In this document: positions 42,384-56,162 of the stretch, in pieces | Layout: the number at the start of each line of letters is the position of its first letter | How positions within the stretch are numbered: position 1 is the stretch's first letter | Source of the DNA: Lentzea cavernae | GTDB taxonomy: Bacteria; Actinomycetota; Actinomycetes; Mycobacteriales; Pseudonocardiaceae | Direction: 5' to 3' | NCBI RefSeq assembly: GCF_014653695.1 | Contig: NZ_BNAR01000001.1 | Span: forward strand, 434,001-498,000 | Length of the DNA stretch: 64,000 nucleotides | The notes under the pieces: generated by a model | Databases searched by the model: none | Told to the model about the DNA's origin: nothing | The model's input: the letters and a program-made list of their open reading frames with translations, nothing else | Program-made: the position numbers and the translations under genes

Positions 42384-43752
42384 CCGGCCGCACCCGGCCC
42401 GACGGGATGAACGTCGCGACCACGACTGCCAGCAACGCGGTCGCGGCGCCCAGGCCCATGATGAGCTGAAAGCTGAACGGCGCGCCCACCTGCGTGAGCA
42501 CGACTCCCGCGACGGCGCTCGACACCGACGTGCCGATGGCGCGCATCAGCGTGTTGAGGCTGTTGGCGGCGGCCGTCTCCGAGGTCGGCACGGCGCCCAT
42601 GATGAGGGCGGGCATCGCGCCGTAGCCCAGGCCGATGCCGGCGCCGATCACGGCCGAGACGATCACGAGCTGCCAGATCGCGGTCAGCATGAAGACGCCG
42701 GCGCCGTAGCCGATGGCGACGACGAGTGCGCCCAGGATCAGCGTGATGCGGGGGCCGCGGGCGTTCGAGATGCGCGCGGACACCGGTGCCGTCGCCATCA
42801 TGACCAGGCCGGACGGCACCAGCACGAGGCCCGTGACGAGCAACGACTGCCCGAGGCCGTGGCCCGTCGAGACCGGGAGCTGCAGGACCTGCGGCAGCAC
42901 CAGCGACTGCGCGAACAGGGCGAACGCGAACGACACCGACGCGATGTTCGTCAGCAGCACCTGGCGGCGTGCTGTGGTGCGCAGGTCGACCAGCGGCTGT
43001 GCGGACCTCAGCTCCCACCAGCCCCACAGGCCGAGCACGACGGCCGTCACCACGAACAGGCCCGTAACGGCGCTCCCGCTCCACTCGGACGCCTTCGACA
43101 CCCCGAGCAGCAGGCAGATCAGGGCGATCGACAGTCCGACGGCGCCGAGCACGTCGAACCGCCCGCCGCTGCGCACCGGTGACTCAGGCACCCAGACCAG
43201 CACCGCCACCAGTGCCAGCAAACCCGCTGCCGCCGACACCCAGAACAGCATGTGCCAGTCGCTCTGCTCGACCAGGATGGCCGCGGCGGGCAGACCGAGC
43301 GCGCCGCCGACGCCGAGGGAGGCGCTCATCAGCGCGGTCGCGCCGGCCAGGCGTTCGCGGGGCAGCTCGTCGCGCATGATGCTGATGCCGAGGGGGATGA
43401 CGCCGACGGCCATGCCCTGCACCACGCGTCCCACGATGAGCGGCACCAGCGAGTAGCTCAGCGCTCCGATGACCGAGCCGACGACGACCATCGCCAGGCT
43501 GACCAGGAGCATGCGGCGCTTGCCGTACATGTCGCCGAGGCGGCCGATCACGGGTGTCGCGACCGCGCTGGCCAGCAGCGTCGAGGTGATCACCCAGGTG
43601 GTGTCGCCCGGTGACGAGCCCAGCAGCGCGGGGAACCTCGGCAGGAGGGGGATGACGAGGGTCTGCATCAGCGAGACGACGATGCCGCCCATCGCGAGCA
43701 CGGCCACGACGACGTTCGGTCGCGTCACCGGACGCGTTTCTTCGAGGAGCAC
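42376..43752 (-). CDS. MFS drug-efflux transporter (DHA2, 14-TM type)
   Basis: The 458-residue protein has about 14 hydrophobic helices, with DTTWVITSTLLASAVATPVIGRLGDMYGKRRML as motif A and GRVVQGMAVGVIPLGISI as the antiporter motif C region. DHA2 pumps export drugs and antiseptics using the proton gradient. The GTG start (43752) lies 10 bp from a perfect TetR-type dyad, with a divergent TetR gene beyond, so expression should rise when that repressor binds a drug. GTG 43728 (VTRPNVVVAV) is an alternative start. Confidence 0.9.
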   Translation of the reverse strand: MLLEETRPVTRPNVVVAVLAMGGIVVSLMQTLVIPLLPRFPALLGSSPGDTTWVITSTLLASAVATPVIGRLGDMYGKRRMLLVSLAMVVVGSVIGALSYSLVPLIVGRVVQGMAVGVIPLGISIMRDELPRERLAGATALMSASLGVGGALGLPAAAILVEQSDWHMLFWVSAAAGLLALVAVLVWVPESPVRSGGRFDVLGAVGLSIALICLLLGVSKASEWSGSAVTGLFVVTAVVLGLWGWWELRSAQPLVDLRTTARRQVLLTNIASVSFAFALFAQSLVLPQVLQLPVSTGHGLGQSLLVTGLVLVPSGLVMMATAPVSARISNARGPRITLILGALVVAIGYGAGVFMLTAIWQLVIVSAVIGAGIGLGYGAMPALIMGAVPTSETAAANSLNTLMRAIGTSVSSAVAGVVLTQVGAPFSFQLIMGLGAATALLAVVVATFIPSGRVRPVS

Positions 43753-43761
43753 GACACCGAG

Positions 43762-43785
43762 TCTAAGTCAGTCACTTGACTTAGA
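43762..43785. promoter_or_regulatory. TetR-type operator between efflux pump and regulator
   Basis: TCTAAGTCA-GTCACT-TGACTTAGA has perfect 9-bp arms and a 6-bp centre, ending 62 bp before the regulator ATG and next to the pump start. Its position fits repression of the pump and autoregulation. Confidence 0.8.
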
Positions 43786-43847
43786 ATGGAGCGCCCAGAC
43801 GATGTCCGTGATGTCTGGAACGGCTCCCGGTGGAAGATGGTGACGTG

Positions 43848-44498
43848 ATGAGCAAGGTCGACAACCCGTCCAGGACGGAACGCGCCCACGCCACCCGCGA
43901 GCTGATCCTGACCGCCGCGGAGCGCCTGTTCGCCGAGCACGGGGTCGTGGCCGTCTCGAACCGCCAGGTCAGCGAGGCGGCCGGGCAGGGCAACAACACG
44001 GCCGTCGGGTACCACTTCGGCACCAAGGCCGACCTCGTCAGGGCCATCGCGCGCAAGCACCTCGCGCAGGTCGAGGAGATCCGGCAGCGGATGGTCTCCG
44101 AGCTCGGCCCCGCCCCGGACCTGCGCGGCTGGCTCAGCTGCCTCGTGCGCCCGGTCGTCGAGCACCTGGACGCGGTCGGCAGCCCCACGTGGTTCGCGCG
44201 GTTCGGCGCGCAGGTCATGACCGACCCGACGTTGCGGCCGATCATCATCGAGGAGACGCGGTCGTCGCCGTCGCAGGTGCGGATCCTGGCCGGGCTGAAC
44301 GCGTGCCTGACCGACCTGCCCGACGACGTGCGGGCCGAACGGCACGACATGGCCCGCCAGCTGCTCGTGCACATGATCGCCGAACGCGAGCGGGCCCTCG
44401 CCGAGAACACGCCGACCCCGCGCGCGAGCTGGCACGACGCCGCGACCGGCCTGGTCGACGCCCTCGCGGGGCTGTGGCAGGCGCCCGTCAGCCCGTGA
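43848..44498 (+). CDS. TetR-family regulator of the efflux pump
   Basis: The 216-residue protein has an N-terminal HTH (RELILTAAERLFAEHGVVAVSNRQVSEAAG, then GYHFGTKADLVRAI) and a helical ligand domain. It is divergent from the MFS pump with the dyad 43762-43785 between them. ATG 43848 gives a normal N-terminus. The 3' end overlaps a GNAT gene by 11 bp. Confidence 0.92.
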   Translation: MSKVDNPSRTERAHATRELILTAAERLFAEHGVVAVSNRQVSEAAGQGNNTAVGYHFGTKADLVRAIARKHLAQVEEIRQRMVSELGPAPDLRGWLSCLVRPVVEHLDAVGSPTWFARFGAQVMTDPTLRPIIIEETRSSPSQVRILAGLNACLTDLPDDVRAERHDMARQLLVHMIAERERALAENTPTPRASWHDAATGLVDALAGLWQAPVSP

Positions 44499-45273
44499 GC
44501 GCGTAGAACCGGATCGCCGAGTTCGGCTCGAACCCGATCCGCGGGTAGACCGGCGCTCCGGCGACGGTGGCGTGCAATGTCGCACGGGTGATCCCGGTGG
44601 CCCGCCATCCCTCGTGCAACGCCTTGCGCGTCACGGCCTCGCCGTACCCGCGGCGCTCCCACGCGGGATCGGTCGCGACCAGCACCACGAACAGCCGGCC
44701 GGCCGTCTCCACCGTCGCCGCGCACGTCACCGGCACGCCGTCACGAAGACCGAGGTACGCGTGCACCCCGCTCTTCCACAGCGCCGAACCGGCGATGCCG
44801 TCACGTCCGGCGTCCGGCTCGAACCCGTAGGCGCGGGAGTTGAGGTCCGCGTACGCCAGCAGCTGCTCGTCGGTCGTCACCCGCTCGAACGTCAGCTCCG
44901 GGTGCGCGGGCTCCCCGATCGGCAGCAGGTCGCCCGCCATCCCGGTGCCGGGAAACGAGTACTCGAACCCGGCACGGGCGGCGAGCGCGTCGAGGTCGGC
45001 GTCCGGAACCAGGTCCTCGAACACCCACAGGAAGCCGAACTGTTCTTTCTCGCGCACCACGTCCGCCGCCTCGGCGAACCGCCGCGCGAGCAGGTCGGCG
45101 CCGATCCCGGGCTCGGTCAGCGTGACGCAGTTCCAGAAGGGGAAACGGCAGTCGGCCCACCGCACCGCGATGCCGGGCAGGTCGCGCACGTCGGCGTCCG
45201 GGTCCCGGTCCAGCACCATGGCGCGCCAGCCCTCGGTGAGCTGCTCCACGGACTCCGCAGTCAAGTCGATCAT
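44488..45273 (-). CDS. GNAT-family N-acetyltransferase
   Basis: The 261-residue protein has the acetyl-CoA-binding part in its C-terminal half: LFVVLVATDPAWERRGYGEAVTRKAL (motif A, RRGYGEA). HATVAGAPVYPRIGFEPN follows as motif B. The N-terminal half (residues 1-120) is an extra domain seen in tandem-type GNATs. The ATG begins MIDLTAESVEQLTEGW. The substrate is unknown. A 126-bp gap with a large inverted repeat lies upstream. Confidence 0.85.
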   Translation of the reverse strand: MIDLTAESVEQLTEGWRAMVLDRDPDADVRDLPGIAVRWADCRFPFWNCVTLTEPGIGADLLARRFAEAADVVREKEQFGFLWVFEDLVPDADLDALAARAGFEYSFPGTGMAGDLLPIGEPAHPELTFERVTTDEQLLAYADLNSRAYGFEPDAGRDGIAGSALWKSGVHAYLGLRDGVPVTCAATVETAGRLFVVLVATDPAWERRGYGEAVTRKALHEGWRATGITRATLHATVAGAPVYPRIGFEPNSAIRFYALTG

Positions 45274-45295
45274 GAGCCGAGCCTAGCGGCGGGCC

Positions 45296-45401
45296 AGGGG
45301 CCTGTGTCGAAGTCTGGTCCGATGAGAGTCGCGCTTGAGGTGGTTCCTGGTGGTGCGGCCGGACGGCCCGCGTACCGGGTCGGACTTCGACACAGGCCCC
45401 T
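45296..45401. repeat. 106-bp element with 19-bp perfect terminal inverted repeats
   Basis: The 19-bp arm AGGGGCCTGTGTCGAAGTC (45296-45314) is exactly complementary to 45383-45401, with 68 bp between. The right arm supplies two bases of the regulator's stop codon at 45400. It could be a MITE-like insertion or a very long terminator. No target-site duplication is clear. Confidence 0.6.
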
Positions 45402-46392
45402 AATCGGCGGTGTTCTCCCGCAGCCGTCGCAGCATCAGCGCCAGGTGCAGCCGGAAACGGCCGTGCGCCTCGTCGAGACCGAACCCGAGCACCGACTCGG
45501 CGCGCGCCAGCCGGGCGGTCATCGTGCTGTGGTGGCGGTGCAGGACCGTGGCGGCCTTGCGCAGCGAACCGGTGGCGCACACCGCGTCCAGCATCGTGAT
45601 CATGCCCGGCTCCCCCGCGAGCCGGTCGAGCGCGCGCACGTCCGGCAGCGCCGAGACGTCGGCGGAGGTGAGGCGTTCGGCGAGGAGCCCGAGGCCGCCG
45701 AGCTTCTCCCACCACACCACCGGCTCACCGTCCGATGTGTATCGCAGCGCCGTTCGCGCGCCCTGCCACGACCTCGCCGCGTCGATCGCGGGCAGCAGCG
45801 GGCCGACGCCGAGCCGCCCGGCCGTCTCCGGCACCTCGGTGCTCAGCGCCGCCCGCACGTTCCCCAGCACCACCGACCGCCCCGGCAGCTGCCCTGTCGA
45901 CGCCAGCACGCGGATGGGCGCGGTGGCGGCGATGCCGAGCAGGTGCAGGGCGCGGGAACGTTCCGCCGTGCCAACGCTTTCGGACAGGACGAGCTCGATG
46001 AGCGCGGGATCGCCCAGTTCCGGCAACGGCACGCTGGAGTGCTCCAGCAGCACGGCGGCGGCGATCGCGAACCGTTCGAGCAGCATGTCGTCGAGCGGCA
46101 CGGGCGCGCCCTCCCGTGCGACCCAGACCTCCACGCCGCCTTCCAGCGCGCGCACCGAGGCCCGCGCGGGCACCGGGCCCGCCGTGACGGCGCCCCCGGC
46201 GTCGGCGCGCAGCGACAGGCCCTGTCCGGGCGCGCACAGGCCGACCGGGCACCCGGCGAGTTCGGACGTGCTGCGCACCAACGCGTCGAGGCCCGCGCGC
46301 TCGGTGATCAGGCGATCGAAGAACCCGATCACCCTCACCGCGCTCTCGGCGTCGGCGTCCAGCCCGGACAACCTCAGCAGCAGGCCTCTCAT
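45400..46392 (-). CDS. PucR/CdaR-like helix-turn-helix regulator
   Basis: The 330-residue protein has a C-terminal PucR-type HTH region (MLDAVCATGSLRKAATVLHRHHSTMTARLARAE) and a GGDEF-like central part (AATAPIRVLASTGQLPG). The ATG at 46392 begins MRGLLLRLSGLDADAE. It is divergent from an esterase gene with a 98-bp gap and may control it. The last codons merge with the 106-bp inverted-repeat element, which provides the TAG. Confidence 0.8.
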   Translation of the reverse strand: MRGLLLRLSGLDADAESAVRVIGFFDRLITERAGLDALVRSTSELAGCPVGLCAPGQGLSLRADAGGAVTAGPVPARASVRALEGGVEVWVAREGAPVPLDDMLLERFAIAAAVLLEHSSVPLPELGDPALIELVLSESVGTAERSRALHLLGIAATAPIRVLASTGQLPGRSVVLGNVRAALSTEVPETAGRLGVGPLLPAIDAARSWQGARTALRYTSDGEPVVWWEKLGGLGLLAERLTSADVSALPDVRALDRLAGEPGMITMLDAVCATGSLRKAATVLHRHHSTMTARLARAESVLGFGLDEAHGRFRLHLALMLRRLRENTAD

Positions 46393-46490
46393 CTTGACAC
46401 CATAGCCCCGACAGGTGGCTGGTCCGAGGGCCGAATCGCCCGCCACCTGTCGGCTGCCCGCACCGCCGCCCCGAGCCGAGGATTGAGTTC

Positions 46491-52317
<5,827 letters not shown>

Positions 52318-52324
52318 CCGATCT

Positions 52325-52407
52325 TCGGGGCGGGAGGTTCTGCGCGGCACAGGCGTCCCGCCCCGAGCCCAACCGCGTTCCCGGCACAGCGCAGTGCCGG
52401 GAACGCG
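52325..52407 (+). terminator. Double stem-loop terminator after the GH9 gene
   Basis: TCGGGGCGGGA (52325-52335) pairs with TCCCGCCCCGA (52356-52366). CGCGTTCCCGGCAC (52374-52387) pairs with GTGCCGGGAACGCG (52394-52407) over a 6-nt loop. Both stems are perfect. Confidence 0.85.
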
Positions 52408-52415
52408 CTCTCACG

Positions 52416-52442
52416 ATGTGACACGCGGGTGTTTCGTCACAT
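52416..52442. promoter_or_regulatory. Inverted repeat upstream of the first CebR gene
   Basis: ATGTGAC-N13-GTCACAT is a perfect spaced dyad 36 bp before the regulator start. The spacing is too wide for a CRP site. It may be an operator of another regulator or a weak extended dyad. Confidence 0.35.
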
Positions 52443-52477
52443 TCGATTGATGTTCGCCGACTCCTACGATGAGCGCC

Positions 52478-53500
52478 ATGACGGAGATCGACCGGCAACG
52501 ACGGCCCGGCCCGCGGATCGAGGAGGTCGCGCGGCTCGCCGGGGTGTCCAAGTCGACGGTCTCGAGGGTGATCAACGGCGAGCAGTACGTGAGCGCCAAG
52601 GCACGCGACGCCGTGCACACCGCGATCACCCACCTCAGGTACAGCCCGAACCAGGCGGCCCGCTCCCTCGCGGGCAGCAAGGCCAACGCCCTCGCGCTGA
52701 TCGTGTCCGAACAGGGCAGCAGGGTGCTCGGCGACCCGTTCTTCGCGGGCGTGATGCGCGGTGTCCACGCCGAACTGACCGGGCGGCGCATCCAGCTGCT
52801 GCTCATGCTCAGCCGCCCCGAGGACCACGAGGACCTCCTCGCCTACCTGGCGGGCGGCCACGTGGACGGCGCGCTGCTGGTGAGCCTGCACGGCGACGAC
52901 CCGCTGCCGCACCTCCTCCAGGAGATGGGCCTGCCCGTCGTGGTCGGCGGCCGCCCCCTCGCCGCGGGCACGGTCCCGTTCGTGGACTCGGACAACTTCA
53001 CCGGCGGCCTCGACGCCGTGAGGCACCTGGTGTCCCTGGGCCGCACGAGGATCGCGACGGTCGCGGGCCCGCGCGACATGGCGGCCGGCCTCGACCGCCT
53101 CAGCGGCTGGCGCCGCGGCCTGGGCGAGGCGAGGCTCCCGGCCGACCTCGTGGAGGAGGCCGACTTCACCCCGGAGAGCGGCGCCCGCGCCATGACGGAG
53201 CTGCTCGACCGCGCCCCCGAGATCGACGCCGTCTTCGTCGCCGCCGACATCATCGCCCTGGGCGTGCTGCAGGTGCTGCACGCCCGCGGGCTGCGCGTGC
53301 CCGAGGACGTGGCCGTGGTGGGGTTCGACGACTCGCTGCTCGCGTCGACCGCCACCCCGCCGCTCACGACCGTGCGGCAGGACGTCGAACAGCTCGGGCG
53401 CACGATGACGTGGCGGCTGCTGGGTGAGCTGGCGGGCGACTCCGGGTTGCCGCCCTCGCTGCTGCTGCCGACGTCGCTGGTGCGGCGGGCCAGCGCCTGA
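52478..53500 (+). CDS. cebR: CebR-type LacI-family repressor (paralogue 1)
   Basis: The 340-residue protein has an N-terminal HTH (GPRIEEVARLAGVSKSTVSRVINGEQYVS) and a periplasmic-binding-like effector domain (LALIVSEQGSRVLGDPFFAGVM through VGFDDSLLAST and TTVRQDVEQLGRTMTWRLLGELAG). It is very close to the second CebR at 58350, equal in length, which supports ATG 52478 as start. CebR blocks cellulase and cebEFG promoters at TGGGAGCGCTCCCA and leaves on binding cellobiose. It is a separate transcript behind two terminator stems. Confidence 0.9.
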   Translation: MTEIDRQRRPGPRIEEVARLAGVSKSTVSRVINGEQYVSAKARDAVHTAITHLRYSPNQAARSLAGSKANALALIVSEQGSRVLGDPFFAGVMRGVHAELTGRRIQLLLMLSRPEDHEDLLAYLAGGHVDGALLVSLHGDDPLPHLLQEMGLPVVVGGRPLAAGTVPFVDSDNFTGGLDAVRHLVSLGRTRIATVAGPRDMAAGLDRLSGWRRGLGEARLPADLVEEADFTPESGARAMTELLDRAPEIDAVFVAADIIALGVLQVLHARGLRVPEDVAVVGFDDSLLASTATPPLTTVRQDVEQLGRTMTWRLLGELAGDSGLPPSLLLPTSLVRRASA

Positions 53501-53835
53501 GATCCGCCGCGGGACTCGGCCCCTTGGCATTGGGCGCCATGAGGCTCAGCCGCCGTTGAGCCGCTCGGCTCCCTCACGAGCATCTGATCCGCGGACACCG
53601 CTCCGTCTCGGCAGCTCGCCTCACGGGACACGGCCGTCCACCTCCCCGACACCTCACCTGACCACCACCGCAGGCGTCACCTGACGCGGTGCGTGCCGAA
53701 TGCAGCACGCAGTGTTAACCCGAAGGACATGTTTCCGGGAACGCTCCCAGGTTTCCCAACTGTGACCTGAGCCATGAACAGCGAGGTCACCGCGTCGACC
53801 AGGCACGAAAACGCCTGGTGTACCCCGAAGTGTGT
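53501..53835. other. Upstream half of the 422-bp gap between cebR1 and cebE
   Basis: No gene is seen. The gap contains a weak stem-loop (GGCTCA-N8-TGAGCC, 53543-53562) that may end cebR1, a GCGTCA-CC-TGACGC palindrome (53674-53687), and a degenerate CebR site (53736-53749). Confidence 0.6.
53736..53749. promoter_or_regulatory. Degenerate CebR-type site, distal
   Basis: CGGGAACGCTCCCA differs at two bases from the CebR consensus and lies about 130 bp upstream of the strong cebE operator. A second, distal site could allow looping. Confidence 0.5.
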
Positions 53836-53845
53836 CTTGACACAC
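53830..53845. promoter_or_regulatory. Palindrome overlapping the cebE -35 box
   Basis: GTGTGTC-TT-GACACAC is a perfect dyad covering TTGACA. It suggests a second regulator besides CebR at this promoter. Confidence 0.45.
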
Positions 53846-53866
53846 GTTCGAATCCGGGACGACACT
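53837..53866 (+). promoter_or_regulatory. Predicted promoter of the cebEFG operon
   Basis: -35 TTGACA (53837-53842), 18-bp spacer, -10 GACACT (53861-53866). A CebR palindrome starts 8 bp downstream. Confidence 0.65.
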
Positions 53867-53874
53867 CTGCCCCG

Positions 53875-53892
53875 TCTGGGAGCGCTCCCAGA
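53875..53892. promoter_or_regulatory. CebR operator of the cebEFG operon
   Basis: TCTGGGAGCGCTCCCAGA contains the exact TGGGAGCGCTCCCA consensus and spans the expected start point and early leader. Confidence 0.92.
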
Positions 53893-53922
53893 ACCCGCCG
53901 CCGAGACCAGAGGAGTTCTCCC

Positions 53923-55203
53923 GTGCGACACCGTTGGATCAGCGTGCTGATCTGTGCCGCCGTGTCCGCCGCCGCCACCACAGCGTGCGGGACAGGCGGG
54001 GCAAGTCAGACCGCAGACGGAAAGACCGAGCTCACGATCGCGACGTTCAACGAGTTCGGTTACGAAGAGCTGTTCAAGGAGTACGAGGCGGCTCACTCGG
54101 ACGTCAAGATCACCCAGCGCAAGACCGGTCAGGGCCAGCCCCACCACCAGAACCTGTTCACCAAGCTCGGTGCGGGCTCCGGTCTCGCGGACATCGAGGG
54201 CGTCGAAGAGGGCTACCTCAGCCAGTTCATGTCGAAGGCCGGGCAGTTCAACGATCTCAAGGAGATCGGCCCGAAGGTCGAGGACGACCGCTGGCTGAAG
54301 TGGAAGACCGAAGCGGTCACCACCAAGGACGGCAAGCTCATGGGCTACGGCACGGACATCGGCCCGCTCGCCATGTGCTACCGCAAGGACCTGTTCGAGA
54401 AGGCCGGTCTGCCGTCCGACCCCGAGGGCGTCAAGGCGCTCTTCGCCTCGTGGGACAGCTACTTCGCCGCGGGTGACCAGTTCATCGCCAAGGTTCCGGG
54501 CGTCGCCTGGTTCGACAGCGCCGCGCAGGTCTACAACGCGATGCACAACCAGCTCGAGACCGGCTACTACGACAAGTCCGACAAGCTGGTCGTCGACACC
54601 AACGCCGCCATCAAGGCCAACTGGACCACCGTGACCGCGGCCGTCGCCAAGGGACAGTCGGCCCGGCTCGGCGCGTTCAGCAACGAGTGGAACACCGGCT
54701 TCAAGCTCGGCAAGTTCGCCACCAAGACCTGCCCGTCGTGGATGCTCGGCGTGGTGGAGTCGCAGGCGGGCCCCGAGAACAAGGGCCTGTGGGCGGTCAC
54801 CGACGCGTTCCCGAACGGTGGCGGCAACTGGGGCGGTTCGTACCTGACCGTGCCGAAGCAGAGCAAGAACGCCAAGAAGGCCGCCGAGCTCGCCGCCTGG
54901 CTGACCGCGCCGGAGCAGCAGATCAAGGCGTTCAAGGCCAAGGGCACGTTCCCGAGCCAGACCAAGGCGCTCGACGCTCCGGAGCTGCTGGAGCAGGCCA
55001 ACGCCTACTTCGGTGACGTCAAGGCCGGCGCGCTGTTCGCCACGCAGGCCAAGAAGATCAAGGCCGCGCAGTACAAGGGTCCGGCCGACGGCCAGATCCA
55101 GGAGACGGTCTTCAGCCCGGCGCTGCTGTCCGTCGAACAGGGCAAGTCCGCTGACGAGGCGTGGAAGGCCGCCGTCGAAGGCGCTCAGAAGGCGGCCAAG
55201 TAG
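53923..55203 (+). CDS. cebE: Cellobiose/cello-oligosaccharide ABC transporter, binding lipoprotein
   Basis: The 426-residue extracellular solute-binding protein has a lipoprotein signal (ISVLICAAVSAAATTACGTGG, Cys at the lipobox) and a family 1 SBP fold (LTIATFNEFGYEELFKEYEA, MGYGTDIGPLAMCYRKDLFE, SYLTVPKQSKNAKKAAELA). It is anchored outside and hands cellobiose to CebFG. The GTG follows AGAGGAG. It is first in cebEFG-bgl-cebR, behind a CebR operator. No ATPase gene adjoins, so the shared MsiK-type ATPase must be elsewhere. Confidence 0.93.
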   Translation: MRHRWISVLICAAVSAAATTACGTGGASQTADGKTELTIATFNEFGYEELFKEYEAAHSDVKITQRKTGQGQPHHQNLFTKLGAGSGLADIEGVEEGYLSQFMSKAGQFNDLKEIGPKVEDDRWLKWKTEAVTTKDGKLMGYGTDIGPLAMCYRKDLFEKAGLPSDPEGVKALFASWDSYFAAGDQFIAKVPGVAWFDSAAQVYNAMHNQLETGYYDKSDKLVVDTNAAIKANWTTVTAAVAKGQSARLGAFSNEWNTGFKLGKFATKTCPSWMLGVVESQAGPENKGLWAVTDAFPNGGGNWGGSYLTVPKQSKNAKKAAELAAWLTAPEQQIKAFKAKGTFPSQTKALDAPELLEQANAYFGDVKAGALFATQAKKIKAAQYKGPADGQIQETVFSPALLSVEQGKSADEAWKAAVEGAQKAAK

Positions 55204-56162
55204 TGACCGCCACTCTCTCCAAGGTGGACCGCGGGCGAGCGCAGGAGGCTCGCCCGCGGCCTCCGCGGCGGTACCGGATGTCCAATTTGGACGCCAAGGT
55301 GTCGCCGTACCTGTTCGTAGCACCCTTCTTCGTGCTGTTCATCGCCATCGGGCTGTTCCCGTTGCTCTACACGGCCTACGTCTCCCTGTTCGACTGGGAG
55401 ATCGGCGCCGACGACCCGCCTTTCGTCGGCTTCGAGAACTACAGCACGCTGTTCCAGGACGACCAGTTCTGGAACGCCCTGTTCAACACCTTCAGCATCT
55501 TCCTGCTCTCGAGCGCCCCGCAGATCGTCGTCGCGGTGGTGATCGCGGCACTGCTGAACGCGAACCTGCGGGCCCGCACGGGCTGGCGGATGGGCGTGCT
55601 GCTCCCCTACGTGGCGAGCCTCGTGGCGTTGACGATCATCTTCGGCAACCTCTTCGGGCCGCAGTACGGCCTGGTGAACGACGTGCTCGGGTTGCTCGGC
55701 ATCAGCCCGATCGACTGGCAGGCCAGCACGTTCGGCAGCCACGTCGCCATCGCGTCGATGGTCAACTGGCGGTGGACGGGCTACAACGCGCTGATCATCC
55801 TCGCCGCGATGCAGGCGATCCCGAAGGACGTCTACGAAGCCGCCCTGGTGGACGGCGCGAGCGCGCTGCGGCGGTTCTTCAGCATCACGCTCCCGCTGTT
55901 GAAGCCCACGCTGATCTTCGTGGTCGTCACCTCGACCATCGGCGGTCTGCAGATCTTCACCGAGCCGAAGCTGTTCGAGCCCTCGGGCGGCAGCGGCGGC
56001 GGTGCGGAGCACCAGTACCAGACCGTCGTGCTCTACCTGTACCAGTCCGCGTTCCAGGGTTACGACCTCGGCTACGCCTCCGCGATCGCCTGGGTGCTGT
56101 TCATGGTCGTCATCGCCGTCGCCGCCCTCAACTTCTTCCTCACCAGGAGGGCCGTCAAATGA
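55203..56162 (+). CDS. cebF: Cellobiose ABC transporter permease CebF
   Basis: The 319-residue integral membrane protein has about six helices and the permease EAA loop YEAALVDGASALRRFFSITLP, which docks the ATPase. MSNLDAKVSPYLFVAPFFVL is a typical MalF-like start after a basic cytoplasmic tail. The GTG shares one base with the cebE stop (TAGTG). It partners with CebG to form the channel. Confidence 0.93.
   Translation: MTATLSKVDRGRAQEARPRPPRRYRMSNLDAKVSPYLFVAPFFVLFIAIGLFPLLYTAYVSLFDWEIGADDPPFVGFENYSTLFQDDQFWNALFNTFSIFLLSSAPQIVVAVVIAALLNANLRARTGWRMGVLLPYVASLVALTIIFGNLFGPQYGLVNDVLGLLGISPIDWQASTFGSHVAIASMVNWRWTGYNALIILAAMQAIPKDVYEAALVDGASALRRFFSITLPLLKPTLIFVVVTSTIGGLQIFTEPKLFEPSGGSGGGAEHQYQTVVLYLYQSAFQGYDLGYASAIAWVLFMVVIAVAALNFFLTRRAVK

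Noticed and set aside
52416..52442. CRP-binding site
   Set aside because: TGTGA and TCACA are 15 bp apart instead of 6, so it cannot fit one CRP dimer.
53501..53922. MsiK-type ATPase gene in or near the ceb operon
   Set aside because: No Walker A/B or ABC signature is found between cebR1 and bglC; the ATPase must lie elsewhere, as in known actinomycete systems.
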